The notes under the pieces: model-generated
Databases searched by the model: none
What the model saw: the letters and a program-made list of their open reading frames with translations, nothing else
What the model was told of the DNA's origin: nothing
Shown here: one piece after another, positions 27,182-37,136 of the stretch
Numbering within the stretch: the first letter of the stretch is position 1
Layout of the letters: the number at the start of each line of letters is the position of its first letter
Source: Zoroaster sp. YZ-2022
Taxonomy: Eukaryota > Echinodermata > Asteroidea > Forcipulatida > Zoroasteridae
Assembly (NCBI GenBank): GCA_029582265.1
Contig: CM055837.1
Span: 4,449,148-4,513,147 of the forward strand
Direction of reading: 5' to 3'
DNA length: 64,000 nt
Translations under genes and position numbers: made by a program

Positions 27182-29955
27182 GATTTGTAGCGCGCACATA
27201 TCCACCCTGCTGGGTGCTCAAGGCGCAGAAACAAAGAAAAAACATGAATACAAACAATATACAATGATAGCACAGGGAAAAAAAAATTATGTACTGAGAT
27301 ACATGTACCTACAATGCAATTATAAATATACATCATCTTTGAAGAATTGTGACATAAGATGAGTAGGAGGGCTAATAGATGAATAAGATAATTATAAATA
27401 ATTTCTGAGGATTGATACTAGTACTAAATTGATAATAGATAAATAAGGTAGTTTTTCATTTGATAATCCAGTAATTACGAATGTTGCACCTTCCCTTGAA
27501 AACTAAAACAAGAATGTTTTTTATTTTGATCCAATGACTCACAATTCATGTATAACGTTTATTCCTATTAAAAGAAAAAACAAAATGGCAACACTTAAAA
27601 CACTGAGGTAAGAACTATTTATCTACGCTTGTCAGATATTCTCTTGGTGATTTTGCATTAGCTATTCTCATTTAAATCTGCTGGTATATTTCTTGATCTG
27701 TCTTTTTATTCAACAGATTTTGCTTTCGTTACATAGTTCTTTCATGTATTTATTTTTGTGGATTTATCTTTCTCATGCATTATTTCTAACTATGCTCAAT
27801 GCAACGAGAGGCAACAAATGTAAAAAGTTGTTGCACTTTGTTGCCCTCAGCAGAGAACAAAAGAAACATTGTTCTAGCTGGTGGATCTTGTTGCATTGAG
27901 CAGCCTGCACACTTTCCTGTTGTTGCATTCTGTTGCATTCAGCAGGGTGTCTGAGAAATGCCTGTAGGTGGTTAGGGTTATTCCGGGACCCTAACCATGG
28001 CTCAATGCAACAAGATGCAACAAATGTAAAAAGTTGTTGCATCTTTTTTCCCTCAGCAGAGAACAAAAGCCTGTTGGGGGGGTTAGTGTATATTTTTGGT
28101 AAAATGTCTGTAAATGTATATGACATAAAACACAATAAAGGGGGCCACTTTCCTACCGTCACGTTAGCAGTTTTCTAATGGTTGTAATTTTTTTTTTAAA
28201 TATCTGAAACCACCCAAAAAGAATTTCAACATTTGAATAGACATGCATGCTTATCCTTAAGATAATTTGAGTTGATTATTACTATTATTTTTTTAATTAC
28301 CCTAAAATTTCCATCAATAAATGGACGCAAAAGTGAGGTAACTTTTTCCGTCAAATTTTTATGGAAATTTGAGGGTAAAAAAATAAATTAAAAAATTAAA
28401 AAATTAAATAAATCAACTCAAATTAGTTCAAGTATAAGCCTGCATGTCCATTCACATGTTGAAACACTTTTTGGTCGGTTTCAGGTACTTAAAAATAAAT
28501 AACAACCATTGGAAAAACTGCTAACGTGACAGATGCAAAGTGGCCCCCTTTATTGTGTTTTATGTCATTTTTATTTTATAAGAATCAAGAGCTGCAATAA
28601 CCAATTTTGTGTAAATTTCAGATTATTTCATTGAGAAAATAGTGAAAATGCATTCAAATTGTTTGTATTCATTCCGATGAACTATCACACTTTATTATAC
28701 ATTTCTGGTAATGAAACCAAGGATGCCTCAAAAGCACACTTCATCACTGTAGCTCGGAAACCTGTAAACAAGGGCACTTGCTATGTGAACCAGAAACACT
28801 GAGGGTAAACCCCTACTCTTCCACAATAAGTGTTCTGGGTTCTTTTATGTGCATTACTGTAATAAATCCAGTACACGGGACCTGCGGCTTAATGTCCCAT
28901 CCAAAGGACGAAGCAATTATGGTTATGGTCTTGCTCAAGGACAAAAGCACCGTGACCAGCCAGGCCGGGATTCGAACCCACATTCTGACAACACCAGAAC
29001 TTGTGTCCGATGCACAAGACCGCTCAGCCACAACATTCCATAAGTGCTACTGCAAATTTCCTTTTAATACTGACCTTTTATTATTAGTGCTGAGGCAGTG
29101 ATATGTGTTTTCTTTATTAAATATAAAATCTATTCTGCTGTTGTTTTGGTTTAACCATATTTCATGAGCTGTACATGTGTACTTTAATTTCACTTTTATC
29201 ATAGTTTCATGTTGTGCTTTATAAATGCAAGACAAAGATCATTTTAAAATTGGTGCAAATTTTGACAAGAATGTTCCTTTTTTGGTGTTTTTTCCAGAAG
29301 ATGACCAAAACATTCAACTTATAAGATTGAGTTGAACCATAGGTTTTTCCCAGACAACAAAAGTCAGAAGAAATGTGTCATGTTGTCCTTACAAATCTAT
29401 TTTTGTATGTTTTCAGTAACCTTGGCAAGTCTGATATTCTCTTGAAGACGACCAGAGCATACTTGTTGAAATATTGAGTTAATACCAGAATTTCAGAATA
29501 CAACCCAGAAGAGATTAAATAGAGTATGTTTGCGGTAGCACCATGTAATAATCTCACTTGAGAAGATGTGGGTAACTCAACGTTTCGGTCAGTGTGCTCT
29601 GACCTTCCTCGGGAGAATGTCGGAGGACACTGACTGAAAAGTGAGATTATTACATGGTGCTACCGCAAACATACTTTATTTATCACTTTCCACCATGCAA
29701 ACCTTTTAAGTCTTATAGAAGAGATTACCCATTCACATGGTGTCACCAGAAACTTTACTATTTATTTGTTCTCTGTGTAAAGTCTTAAGACTTATAAGTC
29801 TGTTTTTTATTTCCTGTCATTTTCAGGGTTCAGGTTTTCGTAGCCAGCGTCCTGTCAGCTGCCGCCAGAGAGCTGTTTCAGATGCCAACACATCCCATCG
29901 TACAAGAACACTCTCAGCCGATAGGAGCAATGCGAGGATAAACTACCGTCACTGA
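19092..29955 (+). CDS. CEP126: CEP126-like centrosomal/ciliary basal body protein (5' partial)
   Basis: Eight exons join in phase: 19092-19232, 20315-20466, 21852-21932, 22193-24628, 25007-25123, 25505-25579, 26207-26274 and 29827-29955. They give about 1,065 residues; human CEP126 (KIAA1377) is of similar length. The N-terminal part is a charged coiled coil with an SLDTNRRRR core and ALEERRK-like repeats, as in CEP126. Then come a PALEEAL motif, an LSLDSLEEE patch, and a long low-complexity region rich in Ser, Thr, Gln and Asn. A C-terminal block (GIRLDKTPTDDEINWLW, about residues 760-778) and the helices LVQENLSESEMAAAM and SMEEQRILQSLDKLN follow, and the end is Arg-rich. The family protein acts at centrosome, basal body and cilium base. 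At least one upstream exon is missing, because the first visible exon opens mid-codon without an ATG. The match is from memory of motifs. Confidence 0.8.
19517..19873 (+). mobile_element. tRNA-derived SINE, second copy
   Basis: Same family as 15355-15889, with a tRNA-like head (GTGTCGTGGCCAAGCAGTCT), a B box GGTTCGAATCC and a short (ATT)n tail. It lies in the first visible CEP126-like intron, same strand as the gene. Confidence 0.85.
19891..20053. mobile_element. Foldback MITE
   Basis: The arms CAGTTTTT...TAGTTGCATTATACCCAGA and TCTGGGTATAATGCAACTA...AAAAACTG are inverted repeats of about 55 bp with few mismatches. It sits just after the SINE. Confidence 0.75.
20315..20466 (+). CDS. CEP126: CEP126-like exon (Arg/Lys/Glu coiled coil)
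   Basis: The acceptor tttttctgacag ends at 20314 and the donor gtatgt starts at 20467. The exon completes the fourth Arg of NRRRR and encodes about 50 residues of a highly charged helix (AQELKRRVEAQKEAKRRQ). It is open in a single frame. Confidence 0.88.
20492..20756. mobile_element. TTAA-flanked MITE (piggyBac-like borders)
   Basis: TTAACCCAAACCCCC at 20492 and TTTGGGTTAA ending at 20756 are inverted and bordered by TTAA. The interior has TCCTCCAAAATCC and an inverted GGAGGATTTT. Related elements lie at 43149 and 51118. Confidence 0.65.
20773..20924 (+). mobile_element. Truncated copy of the 14700 MITE
   Basis: About 150 bp matching 14700-14850 (ACCGAAAATGTCATTACCCG, then GGTTCCATTTTTCGGTTCCA), lacking the right end. 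It lies in intron 2 of the visible CEP126-like gene. Confidence 0.65.
21040..21170 (-). mobile_element. Partial copy of the 45646 MITE
   Basis: The minus strand GGCAATATCGTCACGATTAA, CAGGGCATGGAATCAGAGTG and the TTTCAGTCACTG hairpin match 45646-45790. It lies in a CEP126-like intron. Confidence 0.6.
21852..21932 (+). CDS. CEP126: CEP126-like small exon
   Basis: The acceptor tgtttaaag ends at 21851 and the donor gtaaga starts at 21933. Phase 1 in and phase 1 out fit both neighbours. It encodes 26 full codons (KVYSDSMLQDG...NTINT). It is short and supported mainly by splice signals and phase. Confidence 0.7.
22193..24628 (+). CDS. CEP126: CEP126-like main exon (811 codons)
   Basis: The acceptor ttttcttag ends at 22192 and the donor gtaggc starts at 24629. 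One long open frame begins NHINLAPALEEALCMVG. It has a Gln-rich helix near 22540, LSLDSLEEEQQ near 22655, a basic segment with repeated SVRWTD and RRPTLLP-type patches, and the conserved LDKTPTDDEINWLW block near 24110. It is by far the longest coding exon in the window and is mostly disordered in composition. Confidence 0.93.
25007..25123 (+). CDS. CEP126: CEP126-like exon (helix LVQENLSESEMAAAM)
   Basis: The acceptor tattttgctccag ends at 25006 and the donor gtattg starts at 25124. Phase 1 on both sides. It encodes SESLLAFQQAERLVQENLSE and an amphipathic helix. Confidence 0.85.
25505..25579 (+). CDS. CEP126: CEP126-like exon (helix EEQRILQSLDKLN)
   Basis: The acceptor cactcggcag ends at 25504 and the donor gtaaga starts at 25580. 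Phase 1 on both sides. It encodes PSSALSMEEQRILQSLDKLN, a CEP126-like C-terminal helix. Confidence 0.85.
25924..26134. mobile_element. CAGTGGCGTAGCC MITE
   Basis: CAGTGGCGTAGCC followed by poly-G, mirrored by poly-C and GGTTATGCCACTG. Lies just before CEP126-like exon 26207. Confidence 0.65.
26207..26274 (+). CDS. CEP126: CEP126-like exon
   Basis: The acceptor is a poly-T tract plus gcag ending at 26206; the donor gtgagt starts at 26275. It enters in phase 1 and leaves in phase 0. It encodes VSSDTNAATQPYMMIQPK followed by Pro-Pro-Pro-Gln. A 3.55-kb repeat-filled intron follows. Confidence 0.8.
26424..26850 (-). mobile_element. TTTCTGGTCATAGGTCGG family, copy 2 (interrupted)
   Basis: A minus-strand copy of 17905-18255 split by the hammerhead-like retroelement at 26641-26793. 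It lies in the last CEP126-like intron. Confidence 0.7.
26641..26793 (-). mobile_element. Hammerhead-like small retroelement with 13-bp TSD
   Basis: On the minus strand this 153-bp unit begins at CTCCTGAGGAC, then a stem-loop, then GAAACGTCGAG, and ends in CATGCAAAGCTACAAGTTTT. Perfect 13-bp copies of ACATAATTCACTG flank it (26628-26640 and 26794-26806). It sits inside another repeat (26424-26850). The TSD length fits retrotransposition. Confidence 0.75.
26863..27150. mobile_element. TAACCCTC-ended repeat rich in TTTTGAC, copy 1
   Basis: From CTAACCCTCTTACTATAGCT to GACTGATTTTGACCCTTG. The interior has many TTTTGAC/GTCAAAA steps. Copies at 36365-36668 and 52998-53215 (inverted). Confidence 0.6.
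27152..27240 (-). mobile_element. SINE 3'-end fragment with (ATT)n
   Basis: The (AAT)10 run is followed by GCGCACATATCCACC and GGGTGCTCAAGGCGC, the family 3' domain on the minus strand. Confidence 0.6.
27790..28070. repeat. GTTGTTGCA-rich tandem repeat
   Basis: CAACAAATGTAAAAAGTTGT, then TGCA, and CCTCAGCAGAGAACAAAAG, appear twice about 210 bp apart, with TTGTTGCATT motifs between. Confidence 0.6.
28121..28567. repeat. Large inverted repeat (447 bp)
   Basis: Arms of about 155 bp (28121-28275 and 28411-28567) share TGACATAAAACACAATAAAG, then GGGGCCAC, and ATTTGAGTTGATT-type inner ends, with indels. The central 135 bp is A/T-rich. Likely a foldback transposon in the last CEP126-like intron. 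Confidence 0.75.
28795..29046 (-). mobile_element. SINE-related tRNA-like fragment
   Basis: The minus strand shows a tRNA-like head (TGTGGCTGAGCGGTCTTGTG), the B box GGTTCGAATCC and CTTGAGCAAGACCATAACC, but not the usual 3' domain. It lies in the last CEP126-like intron. Confidence 0.65.
29437..29500 (+). mobile_element. Hammerhead-like element, degraded fragment
   Basis: CTTGAAGACGACCAGAGCAT, then ACTTGTTGAAATATTGAG, resembles the 5' part of the 26641 family with several substitutions. Confidence 0.4.
29528..29700. mobile_element. Foldback element related to the hammerhead-like family
   Basis: Arms at 29528-29560 and 29640-29672 (GCGGTAGCACCATGTAATAA and its complement) flank a minus-strand CCGAGGA, stem-loop, GAAACGTTGAG motif. 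The tail CACCATGCAAACC is at 29690. It lies in the last CEP126-like intron. Confidence 0.6.
29827..29955 (+). CDS. CEP126: CEP126-like last exon
   Basis: The acceptor cattttcag ends at 29826. Phase 0 in, 42 residues rich in Arg and Ser (GSGFRSQRPVSCRQR...), stop TGA at 29953-29955. AATAAA at 30018-30023 is a possible poly(A) signal. Confidence 0.82.
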   Translation, partial: GSGFRSQRPVSCRQRAVSDANTSHRTRTLSADRSNARINYRH

Positions 29956-30244
29956 GGATTTACCGTCGGGTTTATTGCCCAAAAGGTGCAGTCCCAATAT
30001 CCTCTGCAGACCATCGTAATAAACACAGAGCTGCTTTTACAAAATTATAGCTGGCAGCCAGTCAGCTAAAACCGATACGCATAATGCACAGTGGTGGCTT
30101 GTTACCAATTAAACATTAAGTAACATCTGCTTCCTGTGAAATTAGAGGACTACTGGGACAATAACTGTCATTGAGCTGACAGAAGAGAACTTGGTGTTAT
30201 GTAGGTCAAAAGAAATTGAAAGTAATTTTTTGTTATTTGCTCAG

Positions 30245-30545
30245 TGCACATTGTAGTCCTCTAGCGGTGAATTTACACCCAATGTCTTGATGATAGCCAC
30301 TTTTGCATCGTGTGAGCGTTGTGCGTACACTTTATGTGCGTATGTTATGGTACTAAACGCGCGTGTTCTGCCAGCCAATGATCGCTGGAGATATTCTGCG
30401 CGTACGCACATCAACTGCAAAATACGCCAAACGTGATGCACTATCGCTGCCCTTTCGCCCACAGTGGTCTGACAACATGTGCCCTCAACGGGCCATGCAC
30501 AGTACGAATAGTGAGGATTGTGCTTTTAGGGTATTGAGTCTCTTA
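30245..30545. repeat. Dispersed repeat (CCTCTAGCGGTGAA), copy 1
   Basis: Matches 37137-37410: CCTCTAGCGGTGAA, GCGTACGCACATCAACTGCA, then AAATACGCCAAACG, and CATGTGCCCT. It lies 290 bp past the CEP126-like stop. Confidence 0.65.
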
Positions 30546-30963
30546 CCATTACCACCATAGGCCTATATCCCCTGGCATCCATCTTGTTTTTCTTTCATAC
30601 AAATCAATGTGACCAATGGAATACAGCTTCACTCACCATGGCCATTAGACAGTACACCATATAAACTTATATACTAAATCACGACTGTGATGTCTGTAAT
30701 CTTAAGTAAGGTTGAATTATTTGCGTATAAGAATTGTTTTATGTTGTGTTAATGTGCGCCATATGTGTCTAATAGTCAGTGATATTTGTATAACTTTAAA
30801 ATCCCTAAAACACCTGTTTTAATTCACTGAGAGAATTTCAAGATGTGTTTCTTTTTGTCATGTGCCATGGGATTGGCTCAAAATTGTCAAACTTTAGGGT
30901 TGGGATTTTTGTCTAAAATGCACAAGTTACTTGTGCAGAGGGGGCAATTTCAACTGCTACCCA

Positions 30964-31244
30964 GGGCCCAATTTCATAGCGCTGCTTACCGGTAAGCAAA
31001 TTTTTTGTGCTAACTATAGCACAAAAATTTGCTTAAGCATAAGCGTATTTCACAGGTTAGCAAGAAAATTGAGTGCGGCGCGTGCGCGTTCACCAGAGAT
31101 TTATATTGTAACATCACTTATTTGCTAGCAATAACGGCTGGTTTGCGTGCCTTGCTCTATGCTTAACGGTTAGCAGCGCTATGAAATGAATAATGTACAG
31201 TAAGCAAAAAATCAGCCGCTAAGCAGCTCTATAAAATTGGGCCC
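30964..31244. mobile_element. GGGCCCAATTTCATAGC foldback MITE
   Basis: Begins GGGCCCAATTTCATAGCGCT and ends AGCTCTATAAAATTGGGCCC, with several inner TGCTTAGC/GCTAAGCA inversions. Confidence 0.75.
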
Positions 31245-31369
31245 ATAAAACATTGCTTAGCATAAAAGGGCTCTAAGCACATTTAGTTGGTTACCAGGCA
31301 AACTGTCATACTAAATGTGTATATCTTGGCTGGATGATCTGTTTGATATTGCTTAGCAAAAATTTTTGC

Positions 31370-31455
<86 letters not shown>

Positions 31456-31840
31456 TGTGGACTTATATAGCGCACGTATCCACCAACTGAGTGGTGCTCA
31501 AGGTGCATATTATTACCCCTGCTCATAAGGCTCACAAATCATTCCTGAAACCATCTCAACTCCCTGGGGAGTATACAGCTCAATTGCTGCCATTACAGCG
31601 CATATAAGGCTAATCAACCAACTCTGCCCTCACAGGTACCCATTTAACCCCTGGGTGGAGAGAAGCAATTATGGTTAAGTGTCTTGCTCAAGGACACAAG
31701 TGTCACGGCCGGGATTCGAACCCACATTCTGCTGCTAACACCAGAACTTGAGTCCGGTAAGCTAGACCGCTCGGCCACGACACTCCACTAAACAAAAATT
31801 CTCTGCTTAGCAGCTCCATGAATTTGGCCCCATGCATGAA
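31245..31840. mobile_element. Foldback MITE split by a SINE
   Basis: Left half (GCTTAGC motifs, 31245-31367) and right half (GCTTAGCAGCTCCATGAATT, then TGGCCCC, 31800-31835) surround a minus-strand SINE. Confidence 0.6.
31368..31790 (-). mobile_element. tRNA-derived SINE, minus-strand copy
   Basis: The minus strand reads the full family head (GTGTCGTGGCCGAGCGGTCT), the B box GGTTCGAATCC and the 3' domain, followed by (ATT)n seen as (AAT)n at 31370-31453. Short CAAAAATT copies flank it. Confidence 0.85.
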
Positions 31841-31914
31841 CTAGATTACAGGGATTGGAGGGAGAATCCCTAAGTCAGTTATATTTTGTGACATCCCAGA
31901 GGCCAATTTCAAAG

Positions 31915-32340
31915 AGCTAAGCACACGAATTTGCTGAGCACAGAAAATTTGTGCTTAGCAAAAATGGGCTACCAGCCAAAATGCCATGTAATGTATACTA
32001 CTCAAAACAATTTAGGGAACACCGAAATAATCTCAGTTAAAGCAAGATCATTTATTTCAGATAAACACAATGTTTCACAGAATTGATGAGAAACAACTGC
32101 ACAATGAAACAGATGATAAAGGATGCATGTAGTGATTACATATTTCATGACATGACTACTGAAAGAGAGAGGGGGTTGCAAATGAAAATCCCGGTTCATG
32201 GAACATTTCAAACCTATTTGATGTTAAAAATCCCGTGTTACCTAAATTGTTTTGAGTAGAATATATTGCTTCATGGCAGGTTCCCAGCTAAATTTGTTAA
32301 GTAATATTTTCTGCTAAGCAGATCTATTAAATTGGGCCCT
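31915..32340. mobile_element. Foldback element interrupted by the same TA-MITE
   Basis: Halves matching 10868-11330 flank the MITE at the same internal position. The right end is ATTAAATTGGGCCC. Confidence 0.65.
31996..32261. mobile_element. Tc1/mariner-type MITE, copy 2
   Basis: Same length and TIRs as 10965-11230, with a few substitutions (for example at the right TIR, TCCCGTGTTACC). Confidence 0.85.
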
Positions 32341-33126
32341 TGTCAGAAATCATAGATAGTGTAGGGGAGTAGGAATTACTGATTGTCACATAACCTTATT
32401 ATTTTAGTTAGCCAAGGAAAGATGAGTAAATTTGTTGAACATCCATCCATCTTTAGCCGTCCGCTATTTATCACTGTTTTTTTGTTTTTTAAAATTATAT
32501 TTTAAATAAAATATAGTGGTTTACAGAATTTAAAAAGAAATATATTTAATCTTTGTTGTGCTGCTTTTAATTTCAAATTTGTATTGCAACGAATGTCTCA
32601 CTTTTATTGTTCAAATAATTCATGTCTGTATATAAATAGAATGTATATATTTCAGCAAGACAATTCAAGTATTAATAAATTATGTGTTATTGATAAAATT
32701 GTTTCAAAGAAAATATCATTGATTTTGTTATATTCCATTTTTCTTATGATCCTTTTTTGTTGTAAAGTTTTATTTTACTTTTAGAGACGATACCCAAGCT
32801 CGAAAATTTGATTTTTTACAAATCTCCCTTTGCCTCAAAATTTTCTTGAAAGAAGAGAAGTAGCCACCAAAGAAAGAAAGAAGTAGCCTGTATTGTGTCC
32901 AAACCTCTAGTTTATTGTTTGTGGGGATGTGGAGAGTCTGTAAATCCTCTAAAATTAAACATTCAGGAGGTTCAGGGGGGCTTTGTTCTCTAGACCAAAG
33001 GGAGACTCAGGCCAGCTACCTATTTTTCAGGATTTTCTACTTATCAAATCACACCATGTATATTATTTTACATTTACATTATTATAATTTTATTTTTATT
33101 TTTTTATTTTTTATTTATTATTATTA

Positions 33127-33417
33127 TAGGTAAAACTTGTAGCTTTGCATGGTGAGGATGATAAGTAAGACTAATTGCGGTGACACCATGTAGAATCTCA
33201 ATTGAGTAGTAATTAGTTCTGAAAAGAACTGGGGGTACAACTCGACGTTTCGATCAGTATGCTCTGATCGTCCTCTGATCGTCCTCAGGAGATCGTCCTC
33301 CTGAGGACGATCAGAGCATACTGATCGAAACGTCGAGTTGTACCCCCAGTTCTTTTCAGAACTAATTACTACTCAATTGAGATTCTACATGGTGTCACCG
33401 CAATTAGTCTTACTTAT
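33127..33417. mobile_element. Two hammerhead-like elements head to head (perfect palindrome)
   Basis: 33161-33275 and 33303-33417 are exact reverse complements (115 bp each) around a 27-bp spacer. Each arm holds the hammerhead-like core and the element body. The left copy extends to the full-length tail near 33127; the right one stops at cttacttat. Confidence 0.85.
33298..33337 (+). ncRNA. Hammerhead-ribozyme-like motif
   Basis: CTC (stem I), CTGAGGA (core), an extra C, GATCAG-AGCATA-CTGATC (6-bp stem II), GAAACGTC, GAG (stem I partner). The order and core match a type I hammerhead, with ACGT as a minimal stem III. The extra C gives a C-C at the 10.1/11.1 position, so activity is doubtful. 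Confidence 0.4.
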
Positions 33418-33529
33418 TATTATTATGATTATTATTATTTTTTTTTGGTTGAGTTTTTAAAATTTTTGAATTTAGACCACACAAATTCTCTAAGAGGAAA
33501 ACACTTGATACTGAATAATTATTAACGAT

Positions 33530-34345
33530 TATTTAAACTTGTACTAATTTGACACCAAGTAAACGTTTAGATAGTATATGATAATATGGTAATTACTAGA
33601 AGAAATCACCTCACGGCAGTATTTGGTCGGTGTGATGACCTATATATTTAGGAATGGTGTGACATTTTTGCTATCGCCTATTGTAGTGAAAGTCATGACT
33701 TGTACGTATCTTTGTGTGCCACATTCCTGAACTGCCGATAACGTTGGTACCACCTGTTTTATTACAACTGGAATTGGCCAATCGCCAATGTTTTCACATA
33801 AATGGTCACGTATGGCACATACCAGACCATTCTTCAGTCACATCATGCTATTTTTGTTATCTAAACACTTAAAAGTATTCTACATTTTGGCCTAGTTATG
33901 GAATCTTTATCTGCGTGGAATAATTATCAAGATAAGTTATACTTGTACAAAATCTACAACAAGGATACTTCTAGATGGTATATGTTAATTTGATATTCTG
34001 ATAAACAACCAAAAGAAATCATACAGCAGTACTGACTACTGTTGGATGCCCCATACATCTCTGGGAATGGTGTGACTTTTTTGCTATCGCCAATTGTAGT
34101 GAAAGTTGTACGTATCTTTGTGTGCCACATTCCTGAACTGCCGATAACACCTGTTTTACAATTGAAATTGGCCAATCGCCAATGGTTTTACATAAACAGT
34201 CACGTAACTATGGCACATACCAGACCATTCGTCAATCACATCACAGTATTTTCATGTAATCTATGTCACCTTAAAAAAAAGTGTTCTAAATTTTGATTTA
34301 TAGCTATGAAATCTTTCATATGAAATCAACGGGTTCCAGAAATCA
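33530..34345. repeat. Tandem duplication of about 410 bp
   Basis: GGAATGGTGTGACATTTTTG, CATTCCTGAACTGCCGATAA and GGCACATACCAGACCATTC recur at 33650-33840 and 34064-34230, with similar left flanks. Confidence 0.7.
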
Positions 34346-35875
34346 TTGAAGATAGATTGAGATATCACTTATATGACAGGTAGATTAATGTTGCAGACGA
34401 TTAACTTTTGGTAAATTTAAAGTGAAATTGACCAATGAAATTGCACCATTGGATTCGGCATTACATGCACTTGTTGAACACAAAAAAACATGCAGGCATA
34501 TACATGTACATGACTGTGCATGATTGAAATTTCGCTTGTTACCAGCCGAGTATTGTTCGAAAAAGATAAAGGAAACACGGAAATTCTTGCTCATTTTTGC
34601 ACGCTCGCAAAGCCACTCAGCACAGCCCGTGTGGATTGAGCTCCTCGGTGGACCACGGGTGATAATATGATGTTATGCGGCATTCGATTTGAGGAAGGCG
34701 GCAGATCTAGAGCGGTTCTGCGGAAACTCACTAAAAAAGGACGACATGGTTGTTCCACAACACAGCTGCAGTGCTATGGAAGAACATTAATATCTGTCAA
34801 GCTGGGATTTCACTACCTGTATGTAGGTCAAATAGAAGACGTTGCTGTAGACATACACTCAATGAATTATAAAGAACAATTTAACAGGAGACAACAGTGA
34901 ATTTTAATAGAAGGTAAGATATATTTTTTTGTGCGACTTTATTAATTTCACCTGTGGGAAAGAATGTAGTATAGCCGGTATTTCCCGCTTTAATATGGCA
35001 AAAAATCAAATATGTATCCCCGAATTTCATATTATAGGGAACAAACTAAAGGAGAAGAACAAGTGAAGTTAGGTTTGGAAACAATACAATTACAGAGAGG
35101 TTTTGAGCAATGAATCTGTGCACAAACTGTGAGATGTTCAATGATTTTGTCGTCTGCTTTAAGTAAAGAACCACAATATACGTTGTGCACAAGTTGCGGC
35201 TGCAAACTACACTCTTTCCCATTAAGAACAGCTATAATATTACATAATATTTGTGATTGGAGAAGTTGCGAATAGAAAATATTGAACACCTTTATTTGCC
35301 CCATGATAAAGAAAATGTATCAAACCACTCGGTCGCCTAGCAATAGACATTTTCCGACTGACCGTCATTAGTCCTTCATGGAACAGAGCAAATGAGGGCG
35401 CTCTCACATTTGTCTTATTCGTCTCTACACAAAGATCGAAATAGGCCTGTACAATGTAGGTCTATGTTTTATAAACGTGATCGGAAGACATATTTTTATT
35501 ATAATAGCTTTATACAAACTGAAATTATATCAAATTAAAATATTATTGTAGAAAATATATAAAGTTAAAACCATTATACACTATTGGTAATATTGAAAAA
35601 CATTAATGATCACAGTTTTCACAGTTTGACAAAGTTGACTGCACTGTAAAAATACGTTTCCATATCTGTTTGGACATATTCTTTGTGGGCCGAAAAAGAG
35701 AATCAGAATGGGTAAAACAAAGAAATATGGAAACGAACTGCATTTTCATTATTAAGCGTTTACAGAAATTGTGTAAATCAGTTTAACACACTTGTTATGT
35801 AAAATTGTAATACAGCTAATTGTTGGAAATAGAGTTGCCTGCATTTTGCTGTAAATTGACATTTTTTTACAGTGT

Positions 35876-35965
35876 GGATAAGTAAGACTAATTGCGGTGA
35901 GACCATGTGAAATTCTAAATTGAGTAGTAATTAGTTCTGAAAAAAAAACTGGAGGTACAACTCGG
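35876..35965 (-). mobile_element. Hammerhead-like element, 5'-truncated copy
   Basis: The minus strand matches the body (GAGTTGTACCTCC to CACCGCAATTAGTCTTACTT) but lacks the ribozyme-like head and the 3' tail. Confidence 0.55.
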
Positions 35966-36364
35966 TGTGGATGTACTAGATGATGATGGTACAATCAACC
36001 ATGCATCCCTTGAAATATTTCTGTCTCATGTGCTATCTTTTAAATTAAATAAAATTAAATAAAATTAAATAATTTCTGTCGTCAGAAATAAGAAATTCCA
36101 CACATGGAATGCATTTTCTCGGTAACGACACAATGAAATAAGCTAAAACATTAACATGTTGGCTTTTCTCATGAAAGTATGGATGATGTATTTAAAGGCA
36201 TTTTACTTCAAGTGTACACTGGTTTTAAACCCAGACCCAAACTTGTGACTGTACAATAAAAAGTGGCTATTTAGTTACGTCAGTGATATTTTTACACCAT
36301 CCATTTGGAAAGTCGTAACAATTCAAAAAGAAAAGTGGTAAAAAGCTATAAATATGTTAGTGTG

Positions 36365-36668
36365 TATTAAACCCTCTTGCTATAGCTGAACCTCTGTGCC
36401 ATGTTGTTATAGTGGTCAAAATCAGTCAACTGTCTGTTTTTGACTGATGAACCAGCTGTGCACACAGGGGCATTTTTGACTAGATTTGACCGTCATTTTG
36501 ACCACCCTCAACAATACAAGATAATGCTTGTACCAGTCAAAAACGGTCAACTCATGTTGACCTGTGTATGTACTTACTGCACAATAAGGTTTATAAGTAC
36601 ACAAGCTATACCGGTACCTTTGCAAGTATCTTATCAACGTTTTGACTGATTTTGACCCTTGCAGTCAC
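36365..36668. mobile_element. TTTTGAC-rich repeat, copy 2
   Basis: AAACCCTCTTGCTATAGCTG to GACTGATTTTGACCCTTGCA. Matches 26863-27150 throughout with moderate divergence. Confidence 0.6.
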
Positions 36669-36701
36669 TTACATGGCGTATTTATGGGTTCCACAGCCTA
36701 T

Positions 36702-36722
36702 ATATATATATATATATATATA
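36702..36722. repeat. (AT)n dinucleotide repeat
   Basis: About 10 AT units following the TTTTGAC-rich repeat. Confidence 0.9.
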
Positions 36723-37136
36723 AAGGTTTATTAATTAGTAGAGCATTAAATTAGGAAGGATTACAATAATAGCTGAGTAATGTGTTTACGTAGGCATAAG
36801 CTCAACATTCGTAATATATTTGTAAGGGAGATGTGTATAGGCGCGGCCTAATTATGACAATGTTTATAGGTAGTTGCAGAAGTCTGTTACCTACATAGGT
36901 AATAGACTTCTTGTAGTAGGCCTAGATATATCTTTGTTCATGTTATTTCCTAAACAGTTTTTCTCATTCAAAATCAACACTTTTGGTGATTAGTGGCTGT
37001 TGAGGATGTTTATTAAAAGGGAAAACCGGCCCCCAAATTGAACCAATTAACTTTTTAAGCCGTCGTGAATCATAAAAAGTACGCTGCAACATAGCCTGAA
37101 CGGCATAAAATGTTACAGGTAGGCCTATCCACTCTG

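Noticed and set aside
27138..28162. Several 70-130-residue frames in the last CEP126-like intron
   Set aside because: They overlap SINE fragments, the GTTGTTGCA repeat and the large inverted repeat; no exon signals fit the gene phase.
34667..34900. 77-residue plus-strand frame (MMLCGIRFEEGGRSRAV..)
   Set aside because: No family similarity recognised and no splice context; it could be a remnant but cannot be supported as a gene.
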